A stretch of 64,000 bases of DNA from Mucilaginibacter sp. (GCA_030445275.1 JAUCSE010000006.1:30872-94871); one strand, 5' to 3'; counted from the stretch's first letter, positions 18,653 through 27,451 are shown. Numbers and translations: made by a program. Notes: generated from the letters alone by a model not told the origin.

Positions 18653-19762
18653 TTATTTTGCTTTGTTTATTGTCCACTCAGCCAGTTGGAAAAGACCACC
18701 ATTTCGGAGTTCAGAAATATCAATCCGGTAAAACTTATAGGCTACAGTATTGGGGCACCTGAAAACTTTGGTCTGATATCTTTCTTCAAAGAAGAAGTTG
18801 CTGCGCCTGTCCAATTCGTCCCAGTTTTTCCCGTCATTTGAGCCCTGATAGGTCCAGGCACGCGGATCACGCTCTGGAGAATCATTTGCAGAGGTAAGGG
18901 TATATACGCCTGATACCTCAGGGCTATTCAGCTCAAACTGTATCCATAAACGTCCCTGTAGATTGGCCAGAAATTTGGTGTGATCATCACCATCTATTAC
19001 TTTTTTAGATCCTTCACCATTATCAGGGCCGCCATCATTATCTCTTAATACAGAAAGCTTACCTCCTATTAGTTTTATTAAGTTTGGTGGTGGTGGTACA
19101 AATGTGAGGCGCGGCACAAATTCATCAAAGCCGAAAATATGGTCAGGGCTTACCACATGAACTATACCGTTTTTGGTTCTGATATTATTTGACCCAGTTG
19201 TAGTGGTTGACCAAAACCTGACGAATTTGCTTCTTTTGGTATTACTAAATTCTATTTCTTCGGGCCCACCTTCAACCTGTCCTGATGCAGATGTTTTAAC
19301 GGCCTTTCCATGCATTGGATAACCAAACCGTACACTTGATAAATCAAGTCCATCTTGTAAGGTTAAAGAATCAGTAGTGATCTTTCCTCTTATAATATAA
19401 TAGGATACCATTGTATCTAACTGTATTCCATCAATATTTGCCAGAAAAAGCGGGTCTTTATCCGTTTGCCGCCTTAATGTATTTAAGTTGGTAATGGCCA
19501 GTTGAAAACTTGGATTTGTAACGGCAAACAGCGTAACATTACTGTCTGTTAACATTTGTTTTAATCCCATCCTGTCAACCGTGGCAATCAGTGAATCATA
19601 TACCCCGGGTTTACTTTTTAAATATTCATAGGTGTTACCGGTAAACTTTGTATTATTTTCAGGAGCATTATGATATCCGCCATCCTTTGTGCAAGCCGAT
19701 TGTAACAGACCTACTACCAATAATGGTTTTAAAGCGCTCATATATATTTTAATTTTTTTCAT
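18653..19762 (-). CDS. FAS1 domain plus F5/8C (discoidin)-like lipoprotein
   Basis: The 369-residue protein has a signal peptide with a likely lipid-attachment Cys at LLQSAC. A FAS1 domain follows (about 38-210; DSNVTLFAVTNPSFQLAI as the H1 region, TKNGIVHVVSPDHIFGF as the H2 region), then a discoidin-like module (about 228-368). The C-terminal module is strongly similar to that of the PKD lipoprotein at 6330-7148: GGKLSVLRDNDGGPDNGEGS, YTLTSANDSPERDPRAW and FQLAEWTINK all have counterparts there. It lies 12 bp after the SusD gene. The domain pairing suggests a cell-surface adhesin-like binder that works with the SusC/D pair. No enzymatic residues were seen. Confidence 0.83.
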   Translation of the reverse strand: MKKIKIYMSALKPLLVVGLLQSACTKDGGYHNAPENNTKFTGNTYEYLKSKPGVYDSLIATVDRMGLKQMLTDSNVTLFAVTNPSFQLAITNLNTLRRQTDKDPLFLANIDGIQLDTMVSYYIIRGKITTDSLTLQDGLDLSSVRFGYPMHGKAVKTSASGQVEGGPEEIEFSNTKRSKFVRFWSTTTTGSNNIRTKNGIVHVVSPDHIFGFDEFVPRLTFVPPPPNLIKLIGGKLSVLRDNDGGPDNGEGSKKVIDGDDHTKFLANLQGRLWIQFELNSPEVSGVYTLTSANDSPERDPRAWTYQGSNDGKNWDELDRRSNFFFEERYQTKVFRCPNTVAYKFYRIDISELRNGGLFQLAEWTINKAK

Positions 19763-19773
19763 ATATGGTCAGT

Positions 19774-21273
19774 TTATTTCCAAAATGGATTTTGAGTTAA
19801 TAGATTGTTTTGTGAGATAAGTTTCCGCGATATTGGCCAGTAGATGCCCTGCGAATTGATCAGACTTAAAAAGGCTGGGTTATTTTGTTTGATCTTGTTG
19901 TATCGTATCAGATCGTACCATCGCTGGCCTTCGCCCATGAGTTCGCGATGCCGCTCTTCAAATACCATGTCTATTACTTCTTTATTAATGTTAATAGTGG
20001 TTATGCCTCTCCGGGCCATTACATTCACCATTTCATTTATAGCTCCATTTTGGTCTCCTAAAACTGCCAGCGCTTCGGCACGCAGCAGAACAACATCCTC
20101 AAGTCGTGTAAAAATCAGCGCACTGGTAAAATACCGGAAGGTCGGATCGGACACGCCGCCCTGTATTACTTTTATTTTACTGAATATGGGGTACTTACCA
20201 TTAATGTTGGTAAAATATCTTTCGGTGCGGGGTTGCCCAAGGGTATCAAAACTAAAGCGCTCGTCATTAATCTGATCAAATATTTTAATGATGGTATCCT
20301 TAGGCATATAAATGTCCGGAACCTTTTTGTTTACCACAGGTTCTGCTAAGGTTAGCTCTTCTATGTGTCCGGCAACTGCACCATCAATATGCCCCCAAAC
20401 AGAACCAAGACCAAAAATCTGACTGTTGTTCTTATCAAAAAAGAATCCATTTGATTTGGTGAGGTCTTCCGTGCTTTGAAAATTAATGCCACTCTTACCA
20501 TAGTTATCCTCTACAAATTTGGCATAGGTAGCAACATTAGTATAGTTACCCTGCCAGGCAGCTAAATGAGCCAGAACAGCGTAAGCTGTATTTTTTGTAG
20601 CTAAAGCCCCTCCCCATCTGCCGGAGTCTTCATTGTAGTAATTACCTGGTTGCTGAACATCCCCGCTGCTATATATAAAAGGCAGATCTGCAGCTGCTTT
20701 GAGTATTTCCTGTTCTGCCCAAACTAATATCTTAGCTTGACTTTCCCGGGGTTTGTTTTCAAACTGGCCGTCATGAGAAGCGGTTATGAATGGTACATCT
20801 CCCCAAATCCTAACCATATAGAAGTATGCAAAAGCTCTTAAAAAACGAATCTGTGCAACATCAACCAACATATTGTTCTCGGTGTAGCGTTTATCGGCCG
20901 CTTTTACATCGGCAACACGTTCAAGAAAAATATTTGCAGCGTTAACTATAGCAAAAAAACGGGTCCAGTCAGATAGTGCTTCAATTGTTGGATACGATGC
21001 ATTTAATTTGTTACTGGCAATAGCTTTAAGATCCTGCCTGTTTGGACTGATAAATTCGCCTGTACGAACATCTCCGTATAACCAATGCCCGTCATTATCA
21101 TACAATGCCGCCCGTGTAAGTGCATAAACACCCAATAAGCCTGCACGTGTGTCTTCAAGCTTATTCCACATGTTCTTTTCGCCAACCACCCTGGCTGAAT
21201 CTATATCTAATGTTTTGTTACAAGCGGTTAAAACCGTAGAAAACAGAAGAATGATATATAATATCTTTTTCAT
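19774..21273 (-). CDS. SusD/RagB-family outer-membrane lipoprotein
   Basis: The start is set at the ATG at 21273 (MKKILYIILL), because it gives a clean lipoprotein signal ending at LTAC. The open frame reaches 21381 but would overlap the upstream SusC gene by about 70 bp. The mature protein starts NKTLDIDSARVVGEKN, then shows ARAGLLGVYALTRAAL-like TPR helices, FLRAFAYFYMVRIWGDVPF and the C-terminal VFEERHRELMGEGQRWYDL signature. It partners the SusC at 21308-24319. The protein is shorter than the other SusD of the operon but all family landmarks are present. Confidence 0.92.
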   Translation of the reverse strand: MKKILYIILLFSTVLTACNKTLDIDSARVVGEKNMWNKLEDTRAGLLGVYALTRAALYDNDGHWLYGDVRTGEFISPNRQDLKAIASNKLNASYPTIEALSDWTRFFAIVNAANIFLERVADVKAADKRYTENNMLVDVAQIRFLRAFAYFYMVRIWGDVPFITASHDGQFENKPRESQAKILVWAEQEILKAAADLPFIYSSGDVQQPGNYYNEDSGRWGGALATKNTAYAVLAHLAAWQGNYTNVATYAKFVEDNYGKSGINFQSTEDLTKSNGFFFDKNNSQIFGLGSVWGHIDGAVAGHIEELTLAEPVVNKKVPDIYMPKDTIIKIFDQINDERFSFDTLGQPRTERYFTNINGKYPIFSKIKVIQGGVSDPTFRYFTSALIFTRLEDVVLLRAEALAVLGDQNGAINEMVNVMARRGITTININKEVIDMVFEERHRELMGEGQRWYDLIRYNKIKQNNPAFLSLINSQGIYWPISRKLISQNNLLTQNPFWK

Positions 21274-21307
21274 TTTTATAATAGGATTTTTGTAGCCATG
21301 TTTCATA

Positions 21308-24300
21308 TTATAATTCCATTTTAACACCCAGTGTATAAGTTCTTGGTATTGGCTGTCCATAACCTGTATCGTAGCCATCATAGTTTACCAGTTCAGGATC
21401 CTGACCTGTATAAGGAGTTATTGTAAATACATTATTTACTGTGGCATATACATAGAACCTGGTTAGCTTAATTTTTTTAGCCTGAAAGGTTTTGGTAAAA
21501 TCATATCCTAATGAAAGCGCTCTTAATTTCAGGAATGAGGCATTTTCAAGAAAAAGATTCTGATCAACCCGGTATGGTATAACTGTACTCCAGGGGTTAT
21601 ATAAGGGATACTTATTGTAATCACCTCGTTTTTCCCAAAAGGTGATCTCTTTAACAGAGTTTACATCGCTGTTACCTTCCCTGTTAATAAAATCAAACCG
21701 GTTAGCCATTTCCTGATTAATCAGATTTCTTCCCAGATTGAAATAAAAGTTTAAGTTGAGGTTCCAGTTACCATACCTGAAATTATTGTCAAAACCTCCT
21801 GATACCTGGGGTAATGAATGCCCTGATAATGTTTTATCATTATCATCTATTACATTGTCACCATTCAGGTCCCGCCATTTGGGGTCGCCTGCCTGTAAAG
21901 GAGTTCCGTTATACTTAAGTGGCTGGCCATTAACAACAGGTATTTGGCTGTTTGATGTGTAAATACCGTCGTTCACCAAAAGCCAGTATTGATCAACCGG
22001 ATGCCCTACTTTTAAAAGTTTATTATCTATTATAATTTGACTCAAACCACGTGGTAGTGATTTCAGTTTATTGGCATTATGGTTTAGGTTTAAAGCCGAT
22101 GTCCAACCAAATTTGGTGTGGTTGATTATGTTTGCCGTTATAGTAACATCTATACCGCTATTATTAATTGCCATACCGCTTTCGATAGATTGCTTATAAC
22201 CATATTCGGCGTAAGCTGGGATACCGATAAGCAAGTTCTTTTCATTTTTGGTATACCAATCAAATGAGAAGCGTAACCGATTGTTGAGCAAGCCGGCATC
22301 CATACCCCAATTAAGCTGATTAGAGTATGACCATGGAATACCGTAACCTATCCAACCGGTTGAATAAGGTCTTGTTAATACGCCAAATGCATTATACCCG
22401 GGTACGGTTAAATTACCCGTATACCCAACCGACGCGGTATACTGCGGCCCTTGCGAGTAATTATCAAACGCGTTAAGGCGCCCTAAACGGCCTGCACTTG
22501 CACGCAGTATCAGCTCGCTGATCCTGGTATTATCTTTTAACACTTCTTTTTTTACGTTCCATGCAGCAGCAAGAACCGGCGAATAAAACCAACGACTGGT
22601 TGGTTGAGCATTCGACGAACCATCGGCACGTATAGTAGCTGATAATGAATATTTCCCTTTAAATGTATAATCGGTTTTGGCATACATTGACACCAGGTTA
22701 TCCCGGGTTTTGTCAAGGAAACGATAAGTTAACTCCCGGGGAAAGGCAACCGGGTTTAAATAGTTGGGATTATCAGAACCATCATCATTTTTAGGTTTTG
22801 AATCTAACAGGTTTATCTTTATAAAATCATTTACGCCTTTATAAGCATAAGCGTTGCTGTATTTATAGGTGTCCCACTGAACAGATTGTCCAACCTCAAA
22901 ATGGAATTCATGTATATTATTTAATTTAAGATCATATGTTGCTTTATTATCCATCATTAACCTCTGGCTAAAGCCAAAATAGTTTGACGCATAACTATTG
23001 CCTTGTAAAAGTGTACGGGCATAAAACACGTCCCGGTAGCCTTCATTATAATCTACACTAAACGTGGCGCTGAAATTGAACTTTCCAAGTTCAATGCCAA
23101 TTCTGGCATATCCGTCAATAATGTTGGTTTTGTTATTATCAAATCCTTTTTTGTATTGCGCAATATAATTGGCATAATAATCTTTGTTGGGTGGCAGCGG
23201 GGCGCTCAGATCAGGAAAATAGTTGATCTGTGCAAATCTGTCACGCAAATTCCTATTTCTATCCCGCTCCAACCTGTTGGCATTTACCATGGTCGAAAAA
23301 ACCAGCCATTTCAGAGGCTTCATGTTAATATTAAACATGGCGCTATACCTGTTTATTCCTGTTCCGTCGGCAACTCCCTCATTTTTCAGATTACCAAGAG
23401 AAAATCGAAAGTTTGCCCGGTCGGTACCACCTGATATTCCAAGATTAATTCCATAAACTAAAGCATTGCGGTAATAAAGATCGCTCCAGTCAGATTTTCC
23501 GCTGTAGACATTATTTAATGAATCACTTAGATAAATAGGATAATTTTCATCATCAGAATATCTGCCATTAGTAGTGTACAAATCATAAAACCTTTGCCTG
23601 AAAGCATTTTCGTACTTACCATTTATGGTGGTTACATGGGGCCTTTGTGCTAAACCAATGTAGGAGTCAAAAGTAACACTCCGGGTAGCACGTGGTGTTT
23701 TTGATGATAGGACAATAACACCATTTACAGCCCGCGAACCATATACTGCTGTTGCAGCCAGATCCTTTAATACTTCTACCGAAGCAATATTATTCATATC
23801 AATACCTGCAAATATGTTTGTAGCAGGTCCAATTCTGTTAAAATCATATTGCTGTATATCAAATGCAAACGGATGCTCCGTTACTAAGGGGATACCATCT
23901 AACACCACCAGGGGTTGCGATTGATATACATCCCTGGGCGAAAGCAGAGGCATTGGAGCCCCTCTAATAAACATATTTTGCACAGAACCAGGTTCGCCGG
24001 ATGGCTCCTGTATATATAAACCCGCAAATTGACCTTTTAAAAGCTGCTGTAAAGAAACAGCCGGAAACAAGGATAATTCGGAAGGCTTCTTGGTAAGACT
24101 GTCTGCTAAAAGATCATAAATGGTACGCCTTTTTACAATATTGGCATTATCTCTTAATAATGAATCCTTTTTTGCCGTATCACGGCGAACAGTGGTATCA
24201 TTAATAAAAGCAAAGTAATTGATTTTGCTTATCCCCCCCTCATTACCCTTAGCTAAGCCAGTAAGCGCATTTGTAGTAATTGCTGTAAAAACTACAAAGC

Positions 24301-24319
24301 ACAGCCATAAGTATCGCAT
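21308..24319 (-). CDS. SusC/RagA-family TonB-linked transporter lacking the usual N-terminal CarboxypepD-like domain
   Basis: The protein is 1003 residues. After a signal peptide (about 1-24) it has a charged, low-complexity linker (about 25-85) and passes straight into a plug domain (about 80-215; LLKGQFAGLYIQEPSGEPGS, LVVLDGIPL, ATAVYGSRAVNGVIVLSSK). The carboxypeptidase-regulatory-like domain that opens most SusC proteins, including the other four here, is missing. The barrel is complete and ends TYTLGVKMEL. It is first in the 11-gene run. The 78 bp upstream separate it from the first of three tiny conserved ORFs. Loss of the N-terminal domain may change how TonB or a sensor engages it; this is inference. 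Confidence 0.92.
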   Translation of the reverse strand: MRYLWLCFVVFTAITTNALTGLAKGNEGGISKINYFAFINDTTVRRDTAKKDSLLRDNANIVKRRTIYDLLADSLTKKPSELSLFPAVSLQQLLKGQFAGLYIQEPSGEPGSVQNMFIRGAPMPLLSPRDVYQSQPLVVLDGIPLVTEHPFAFDIQQYDFNRIGPATNIFAGIDMNNIASVEVLKDLAATAVYGSRAVNGVIVLSSKTPRATRSVTFDSYIGLAQRPHVTTINGKYENAFRQRFYDLYTTNGRYSDDENYPIYLSDSLNNVYSGKSDWSDLYYRNALVYGINLGISGGTDRANFRFSLGNLKNEGVADGTGINRYSAMFNINMKPLKWLVFSTMVNANRLERDRNRNLRDRFAQINYFPDLSAPLPPNKDYYANYIAQYKKGFDNNKTNIIDGYARIGIELGKFNFSATFSVDYNEGYRDVFYARTLLQGNSYASNYFGFSQRLMMDNKATYDLKLNNIHEFHFEVGQSVQWDTYKYSNAYAYKGVNDFIKINLLDSKPKNDDGSDNPNYLNPVAFPRELTYRFLDKTRDNLVSMYAKTDYTFKGKYSLSATIRADGSSNAQPTSRWFYSPVLAAAWNVKKEVLKDNTRISELILRASAGRLGRLNAFDNYSQGPQYTASVGYTGNLTVPGYNAFGVLTRPYSTGWIGYGIPWSYSNQLNWGMDAGLLNNRLRFSFDWYTKNEKNLLIGIPAYAEYGYKQSIESGMAINNSGIDVTITANIINHTKFGWTSALNLNHNANKLKSLPRGLSQIIIDNKLLKVGHPVDQYWLLVNDGIYTSNSQIPVVNGQPLKYNGTPLQAGDPKWRDLNGDNVIDDNDKTLSGHSLPQVSGGFDNNFRYGNWNLNLNFYFNLGRNLINQEMANRFDFINREGNSDVNSVKEITFWEKRGDYNKYPLYNPWSTVIPYRVDQNLFLENASFLKLRALSLGYDFTKTFQAKKIKLTRFYVYATVNNVFTITPYTGQDPELVNYDGYDTGYGQPIPRTYTLGVKMEL

Positions 24320-24397
24320 AATTAATGGATATTTAGATTGATGAAATGAAAAATGATTATTGAAAGGATTATACTTTCACGAAAAATAGCAAGCTAT

Positions 24398-24451
24398 TTA
24401 TGCAGTGACGGGTATCCGAAAGAAGTGATGCAGCGGAAACATTCTTTTCAT
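24398..24451 (-). CDS. Small ORF A: 17-residue conserved peptide
   Basis: The ORF reads MKRMFPLHHFFRIPVTA and ends at TAA, 78 bp upstream of the SusC gene on the same strand. It lies within a 76-bp unit repeated at 24537-24612, whose second copy encodes MKRLFTLHHFFRVPVTA. A third, longer ORF (24715-24861) begins with the same pattern. Differences between copies are mostly conservative (M/L, I/V) or silent, which suggests translation. No known family is recognised. It could be a leader peptide of the operon, a secreted or signalling peptide, or a toxin-like small protein. Translation is not proven. Confidence 0.5.
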   Translation of the reverse strand: MKRMFPLHHFFRIPVTA

Positions 24452-24612
24452 ATTTAGTGATTTTGGTTAATGAATAGGCAACAGAGTTATTAAAAATAGC
24501 TCAGCAGGAGGTTTCAAGAAAGCAGCAGGATAATTATGCAGTGACGGGCACTCGAAAGAAGTGATGCAGCGTAAATAATCTTTTCATACTTAGTGATTTT
24601 GGTTAATTAATA
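24401..24612 (-). repeat. 76-bp direct repeat, two copies with 136-bp period
   Basis: Positions 24401-24476 and 24537-24612 match at 68 of 76 bases by direct comparison. Each unit contains a complete 17-codon ORF plus the same roughly 25-bp leader (TTAACCAAAATCACTAA in the minus-strand sense). A third, more diverged copy of the 5' half is at about 24821-24892. The spacing and orientation fit a tandem duplication of a small gene and its leader upstream of the SusC operon. Confidence 0.85.
24534..24587 (-). CDS. Small ORF B: 17-residue conserved peptide
   Basis: It reads MKRLFTLHHFFRVPVTA with stop TAA, the second copy of the repeated unit. Compared with ORF A there are six base changes: one silent (CGG/CGA), and the others giving M/L, P/T and I/V. 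Compared with ORF C, six of the nine changes over the first 14 codons fall at third positions, as expected under selection on the protein. It is one of three tandem small ORFs before the 11-gene surface operon. Function is unknown. Confidence 0.5.
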   Translation of the reverse strand: MKRLFTLHHFFRVPVTA

Positions 24613-24634
24613 AATGACAACATAACTACTGCAG

Positions 24635-24652
24635 TATACTTTATAAAGTATA
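24635..24652. promoter_or_regulatory. 18-bp perfect palindrome between small ORFs B and C
   Basis: TATACTTTATAAAGTATA is perfectly self-complementary and is followed by another partial copy (TATAGTATA). It lies between small ORF C (upstream) and ORF B (downstream) on the minus strand. It could be a dimeric-regulator binding site controlling the operon or a weak AT-rich hairpin. There is no direct evidence which. Confidence 0.4.
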
Positions 24653-24714
24653 ATTATAGTATATAACTTAAATATTCATTGGCTACTCAATTGTAATATT
24701 ATTTCTAACAATAT

Positions 24715-24861
24715 TTATCCAAATTGTATCAAAAGTTGCTCTTTCATATCAAATTTGGAGATTCTGAAATCTAATATAGCCTCTACGCTTTCACCCGCCG
24801 GAGATAGTTTTTTGGATGAGAGGACTCGAAAGAAATAGTGCAGTGTAAGCAATCTATTCAT
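24715..24861 (-). CDS. Small ORF C: 48-residue protein sharing the LHxFFR N-terminus
   Basis: The ORF starts MNRLLTLHYFFRVLSSKK and continues 48 codons to TAA at 24715, with a plausible C-terminal part (SPAGESVEAILDF, then RISKFDMKEQLLIQFG). Its first 13 codons and the leader just upstream (TTAATTAACC then AAAT before the ATG) parallel small ORFs A and B. It could be the full-length ancestor of which A and B are short copies, or a fusion of the repeat with other sequence. No family recognised. It is the most distal of the three from the SusC start. Confidence 0.45.
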   Translation of the reverse strand: MNRLLTLHYFFRVLSSKKLSPAGESVEAILDFRISKFDMKEQLLIQFG

Positions 24862-24892
24862 ACTTTTCAATTTAGGTTAATTAACAGGAATA

Positions 24893-25740
24893 AAAACCTC
24901 AAAAGAATTCCATAATGGACTAAACGATTGAGTAATTGTATATTATTTATAATCGGTTATAACAAATATATATTAACAAAATCGTTTTACCAAAATTTAT
25001 TATAAAGAATTATAAATTTTAATATTTTGATTATAACAAAGCATACTACAATAAAAATACTTCAATAAATCAGGCTTTTAACTACCTTATTTTTAAATAA
25101 AACTACCAAATCACATACTTATGAGGCTGTATATTCAAACAAAAGAATACTTTATGACATCAAAAATTGATTAAAAATGTACGTTTTACATTTCCAATAG
25201 AAAAATCCATTTTTTAGCCGTCAATTATTTATTTCCCTGCGCATTATATTAATCAGATCCCTAAATTTAATAATACCAGGCAAGCTATTGCCCATTATGA
25301 AAAGCAAATGTTCGCACGGTTCGCTAAAATCGGCCAGTCGACCACCGGTTCAAAACGTATTCCGCGAATCAAATGGCCATTAAATACTTAAAAAGTGTTG
25401 TAGACAATTTGGATTGGTCTCGCAATATCGGTCAGTTAAAAGATTGCCAAAGAAAACACCCTGGTTAGATGTAATTCATGAAAATATTTATCACCAACAA
25501 CTATTCAAAAATCAGATAAACCCTTGCTGCTTGCCTCGACAATAAACAGCCTCTATGGCAAAAGATCCAGGCGCTCGTCCTACGGTGGTGCACTTTATCG
25601 GGTCAGTTTTCTTTTAGATCCTTTTAAATAAGATACATTAACTATTTTTATTCGTTCTATCCAGCGAATGATTGCAACTGTAAAAGGCTTTGCCGAGATT
25701 TATCCAAATTAAACTCCATTGTTTAACAGTTAATATATTC
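24893..25740. other. Gene-poor AT-rich stretch before the pxp operon
   Basis: No intact gene is supported across these roughly 850 bases. An AAAATCGTTTTACCAAAA element at about 24978-24994 resembles the CpG-centred sites upstream of the 5433 SusC gene. From 25230 to 25620 base composition becomes more gene-like, and short open segments occur in shifting frames (for example NLDWSRNIGQLKDCQRKHPG and LLASTINSLYGKRSRRSSYG). That looks like a decayed gene of unrecognised origin. A promoter for pxpB should be near 25700 but I could not identify one. Confidence 0.3.
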
Positions 25741-26457
25741 ATGCCAGAGGGAATCTTTAAAATTTATTACTTAAGTGAAGTGGCCGTCACAGTTGAGTTT
25801 GGACAACGAATTGCTCCAAATTTATTAAATGCGGTTAATAGTTTAAACGTATTGCTTTACGGGCAACCATTTCCTGGTTTTAATACAACAGTGCCAGCCT
25901 ATTCCACCCTGACTGTTTTTTATGATCCTGTTTTAGTGATCAAATCTGGTTTACCGGGAGCTGACTGCTTTGAAAAAGTATCCGGTTACCTGAATAATTT
26001 GAACCTTCAAAAGAAAACGGCTAAGCCGGCTACGGAAGATATAGTTACCATCCCAGTATGCTATGGCGGTGATTTTGGCCCCGATTTAGCCGAAGTAGCC
26101 GGTTTACACCAGATCAGTATAAAAGAAGTAATTAAGTTGCACAGTGCGGTCGTCTATAAGGTTTACATGATAGGCTTTGTACCAGGCTTTGCCTATTTAG
26201 GCGGGATGGATGAACGATTGTCCACGCCACGCAAAGTAACACCCCGAAAATCGGTACCGGCCGGCGCCGTCGGCGTGGCCGGCCTGCAAACGGGCGTGTA
26301 CCCATTGGAAACCCCTGGTGGCTGGCAGATCATCGGGCAAACGCCTGTAAAATTGTTTGACCTGAATCGCAAGGAGCCATCATTATTAAAGCCTGGCGAT
26401 ACGGTAATCTTTAAGGCTATCGATATAAAAGAATTTAACAAATTAGCAACCGGTTAA
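25741..26457 (+). CDS. pxpB: 5-oxoprolinase subunit B (KipI family)
   Basis: The start is placed at the ATG at 25741 (MPEGIFKIYYLSE), giving 238 residues; the open frame begins 51 bp earlier. PxpB, PxpC and PxpA together form the prokaryotic ATP-dependent 5-oxoprolinase that opens L-pyroglutamate to L-glutamate in the cytoplasm. The family pattern is clear: AVTVEFGQRI early, PVCYGGDFGPDL in the middle, then YMIGFVPGFAYLGGMD and TPRKSVPAGAVGVAGLQTG. One base separates it from pxpC, and all four genes to 29404 are tightly spaced in one direction, so they form an operon. In Bacillus the homologue is KipI, which also inhibits a sporulation kinase; that role is not expected here. Confidence 0.93.
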   Translation: MPEGIFKIYYLSEVAVTVEFGQRIAPNLLNAVNSLNVLLYGQPFPGFNTTVPAYSTLTVFYDPVLVIKSGLPGADCFEKVSGYLNNLNLQKKTAKPATEDIVTIPVCYGGDFGPDLAEVAGLHQISIKEVIKLHSAVVYKVYMIGFVPGFAYLGGMDERLSTPRKVTPRKSVPAGAVGVAGLQTGVYPLETPGGWQIIGQTPVKLFDLNRKEPSLLKPGDTVIFKAIDIKEFNKLATG

Positions 26458-26458
26458 T

Positions 26459-27451
26459 ATGCAAATAAGAATATTAAAGCCCGGCTTAATGAGCACCATA
26501 CAGGATATGGGGCGTTATCAATATCTTTCTCAGGCAGTGCCGATATCAGGAGCTATGGATCGGTTATCGGCGCGTATCGCAAATAAGGCTTTGAGTAACG
26601 GAGATAATGCCGCTGTAATTGAATTTACTTATGCTGATGCAGAATTTATTGCTGAAACCGACCTGCTGATCTCTTATGCAGGGGACGGAGTCATATTAAC
26701 ATCAGGCGAACATCAATTACCGGCCGGACGCCCTCTTTTTATCTTATCAGGAGCAATCATAAAACTAACGAATACCCCATCCGGTAGCCGCACCTATCTG
26801 GCCGTTGCCGGAGGATGGGATGTTCCAGAAATCTTAGGAAGTAAAAGCACGTACCTTGCTGCCGGATTTGGGGGATTGGATGGGCGGGCATTGAAACGGG
26901 CCGATATCCTGAAAAGTGAACAAAGATTAACAGAGAGCACAAAAAAAATATTAAAAAGCCTGAGAGGCGATAAAGTCAATTACCCCGGATGGAGTATTGC
27001 CGTGCAAAGCTTTTTACCTGTAGATCGTAAAACGATAAGGGTGGTGCGGGGAAACGAATTTGATTGGTTTGATGCCCGAAGCATTAGCGTATTTTTGTCA
27101 ACATCATACATCGTCGGCCGGCAAAGTAACCGCATGGGATATCATTTAGAGGGCGCGATGATAGCGCGTACAAAGAAGAATGAATTACTAAGTTCAGCCG
27201 TAATGCCGGGCACCATACAAGTTACCGGCAGCGGCAGTATGGTACTTTTAATGGCCGATTGTCAGACTACCGGGGGATATCCGCGTATAGTACAGGTGGC
27301 GGCGGTAGATATGCCCTTATGCGCCCAGTTGAAACCAGGGGATTCCATTTTTTTTAAAGAGATCAGCCAGCGTGAAGCAGAAATGCTGTATATTGAACGT
27401 GAACAAGAATTGCAACAGCTAACCATTGCTGTACAAAGCAAATTTTTATAA
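26459..27451 (+). CDS. pxpC: 5-oxoprolinase subunit C (KipA / biotin-dependent carboxyltransferase-like)
   Basis: The 330-residue protein has the KipA/PxpC landmarks: ILKPGLMSTIQDMGRYQYL at the N-terminus, GAMDRLSARIANK, the cyclophilin-like AHS2 domain, SDRMGYxL-type SNRMGYHLEGA, and PGTIQVTGSGSMVLLMADCQTTGGYPRI. It is a subunit of the 5-oxoprolinase complex with PxpB and PxpA. Both neighbours are its partners, with 1 bp and 9 bp spacing. The gene order pxpB-pxpC-pxpA-transporter resembles the Bacillus ycsFG-kip region, with the order changed. Length is normal for the family. Confidence 0.93.
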   Translation: MQIRILKPGLMSTIQDMGRYQYLSQAVPISGAMDRLSARIANKALSNGDNAAVIEFTYADAEFIAETDLLISYAGDGVILTSGEHQLPAGRPLFILSGAIIKLTNTPSGSRTYLAVAGGWDVPEILGSKSTYLAAGFGGLDGRALKRADILKSEQRLTESTKKILKSLRGDKVNYPGWSIAVQSFLPVDRKTIRVVRGNEFDWFDARSISVFLSTSYIVGRQSNRMGYHLEGAMIARTKKNELLSSAVMPGTIQVTGSGSMVLLMADCQTTGGYPRIVQVAAVDMPLCAQLKPGDSIFFKEISQREAEMLYIEREQELQQLTIAVQSKFL

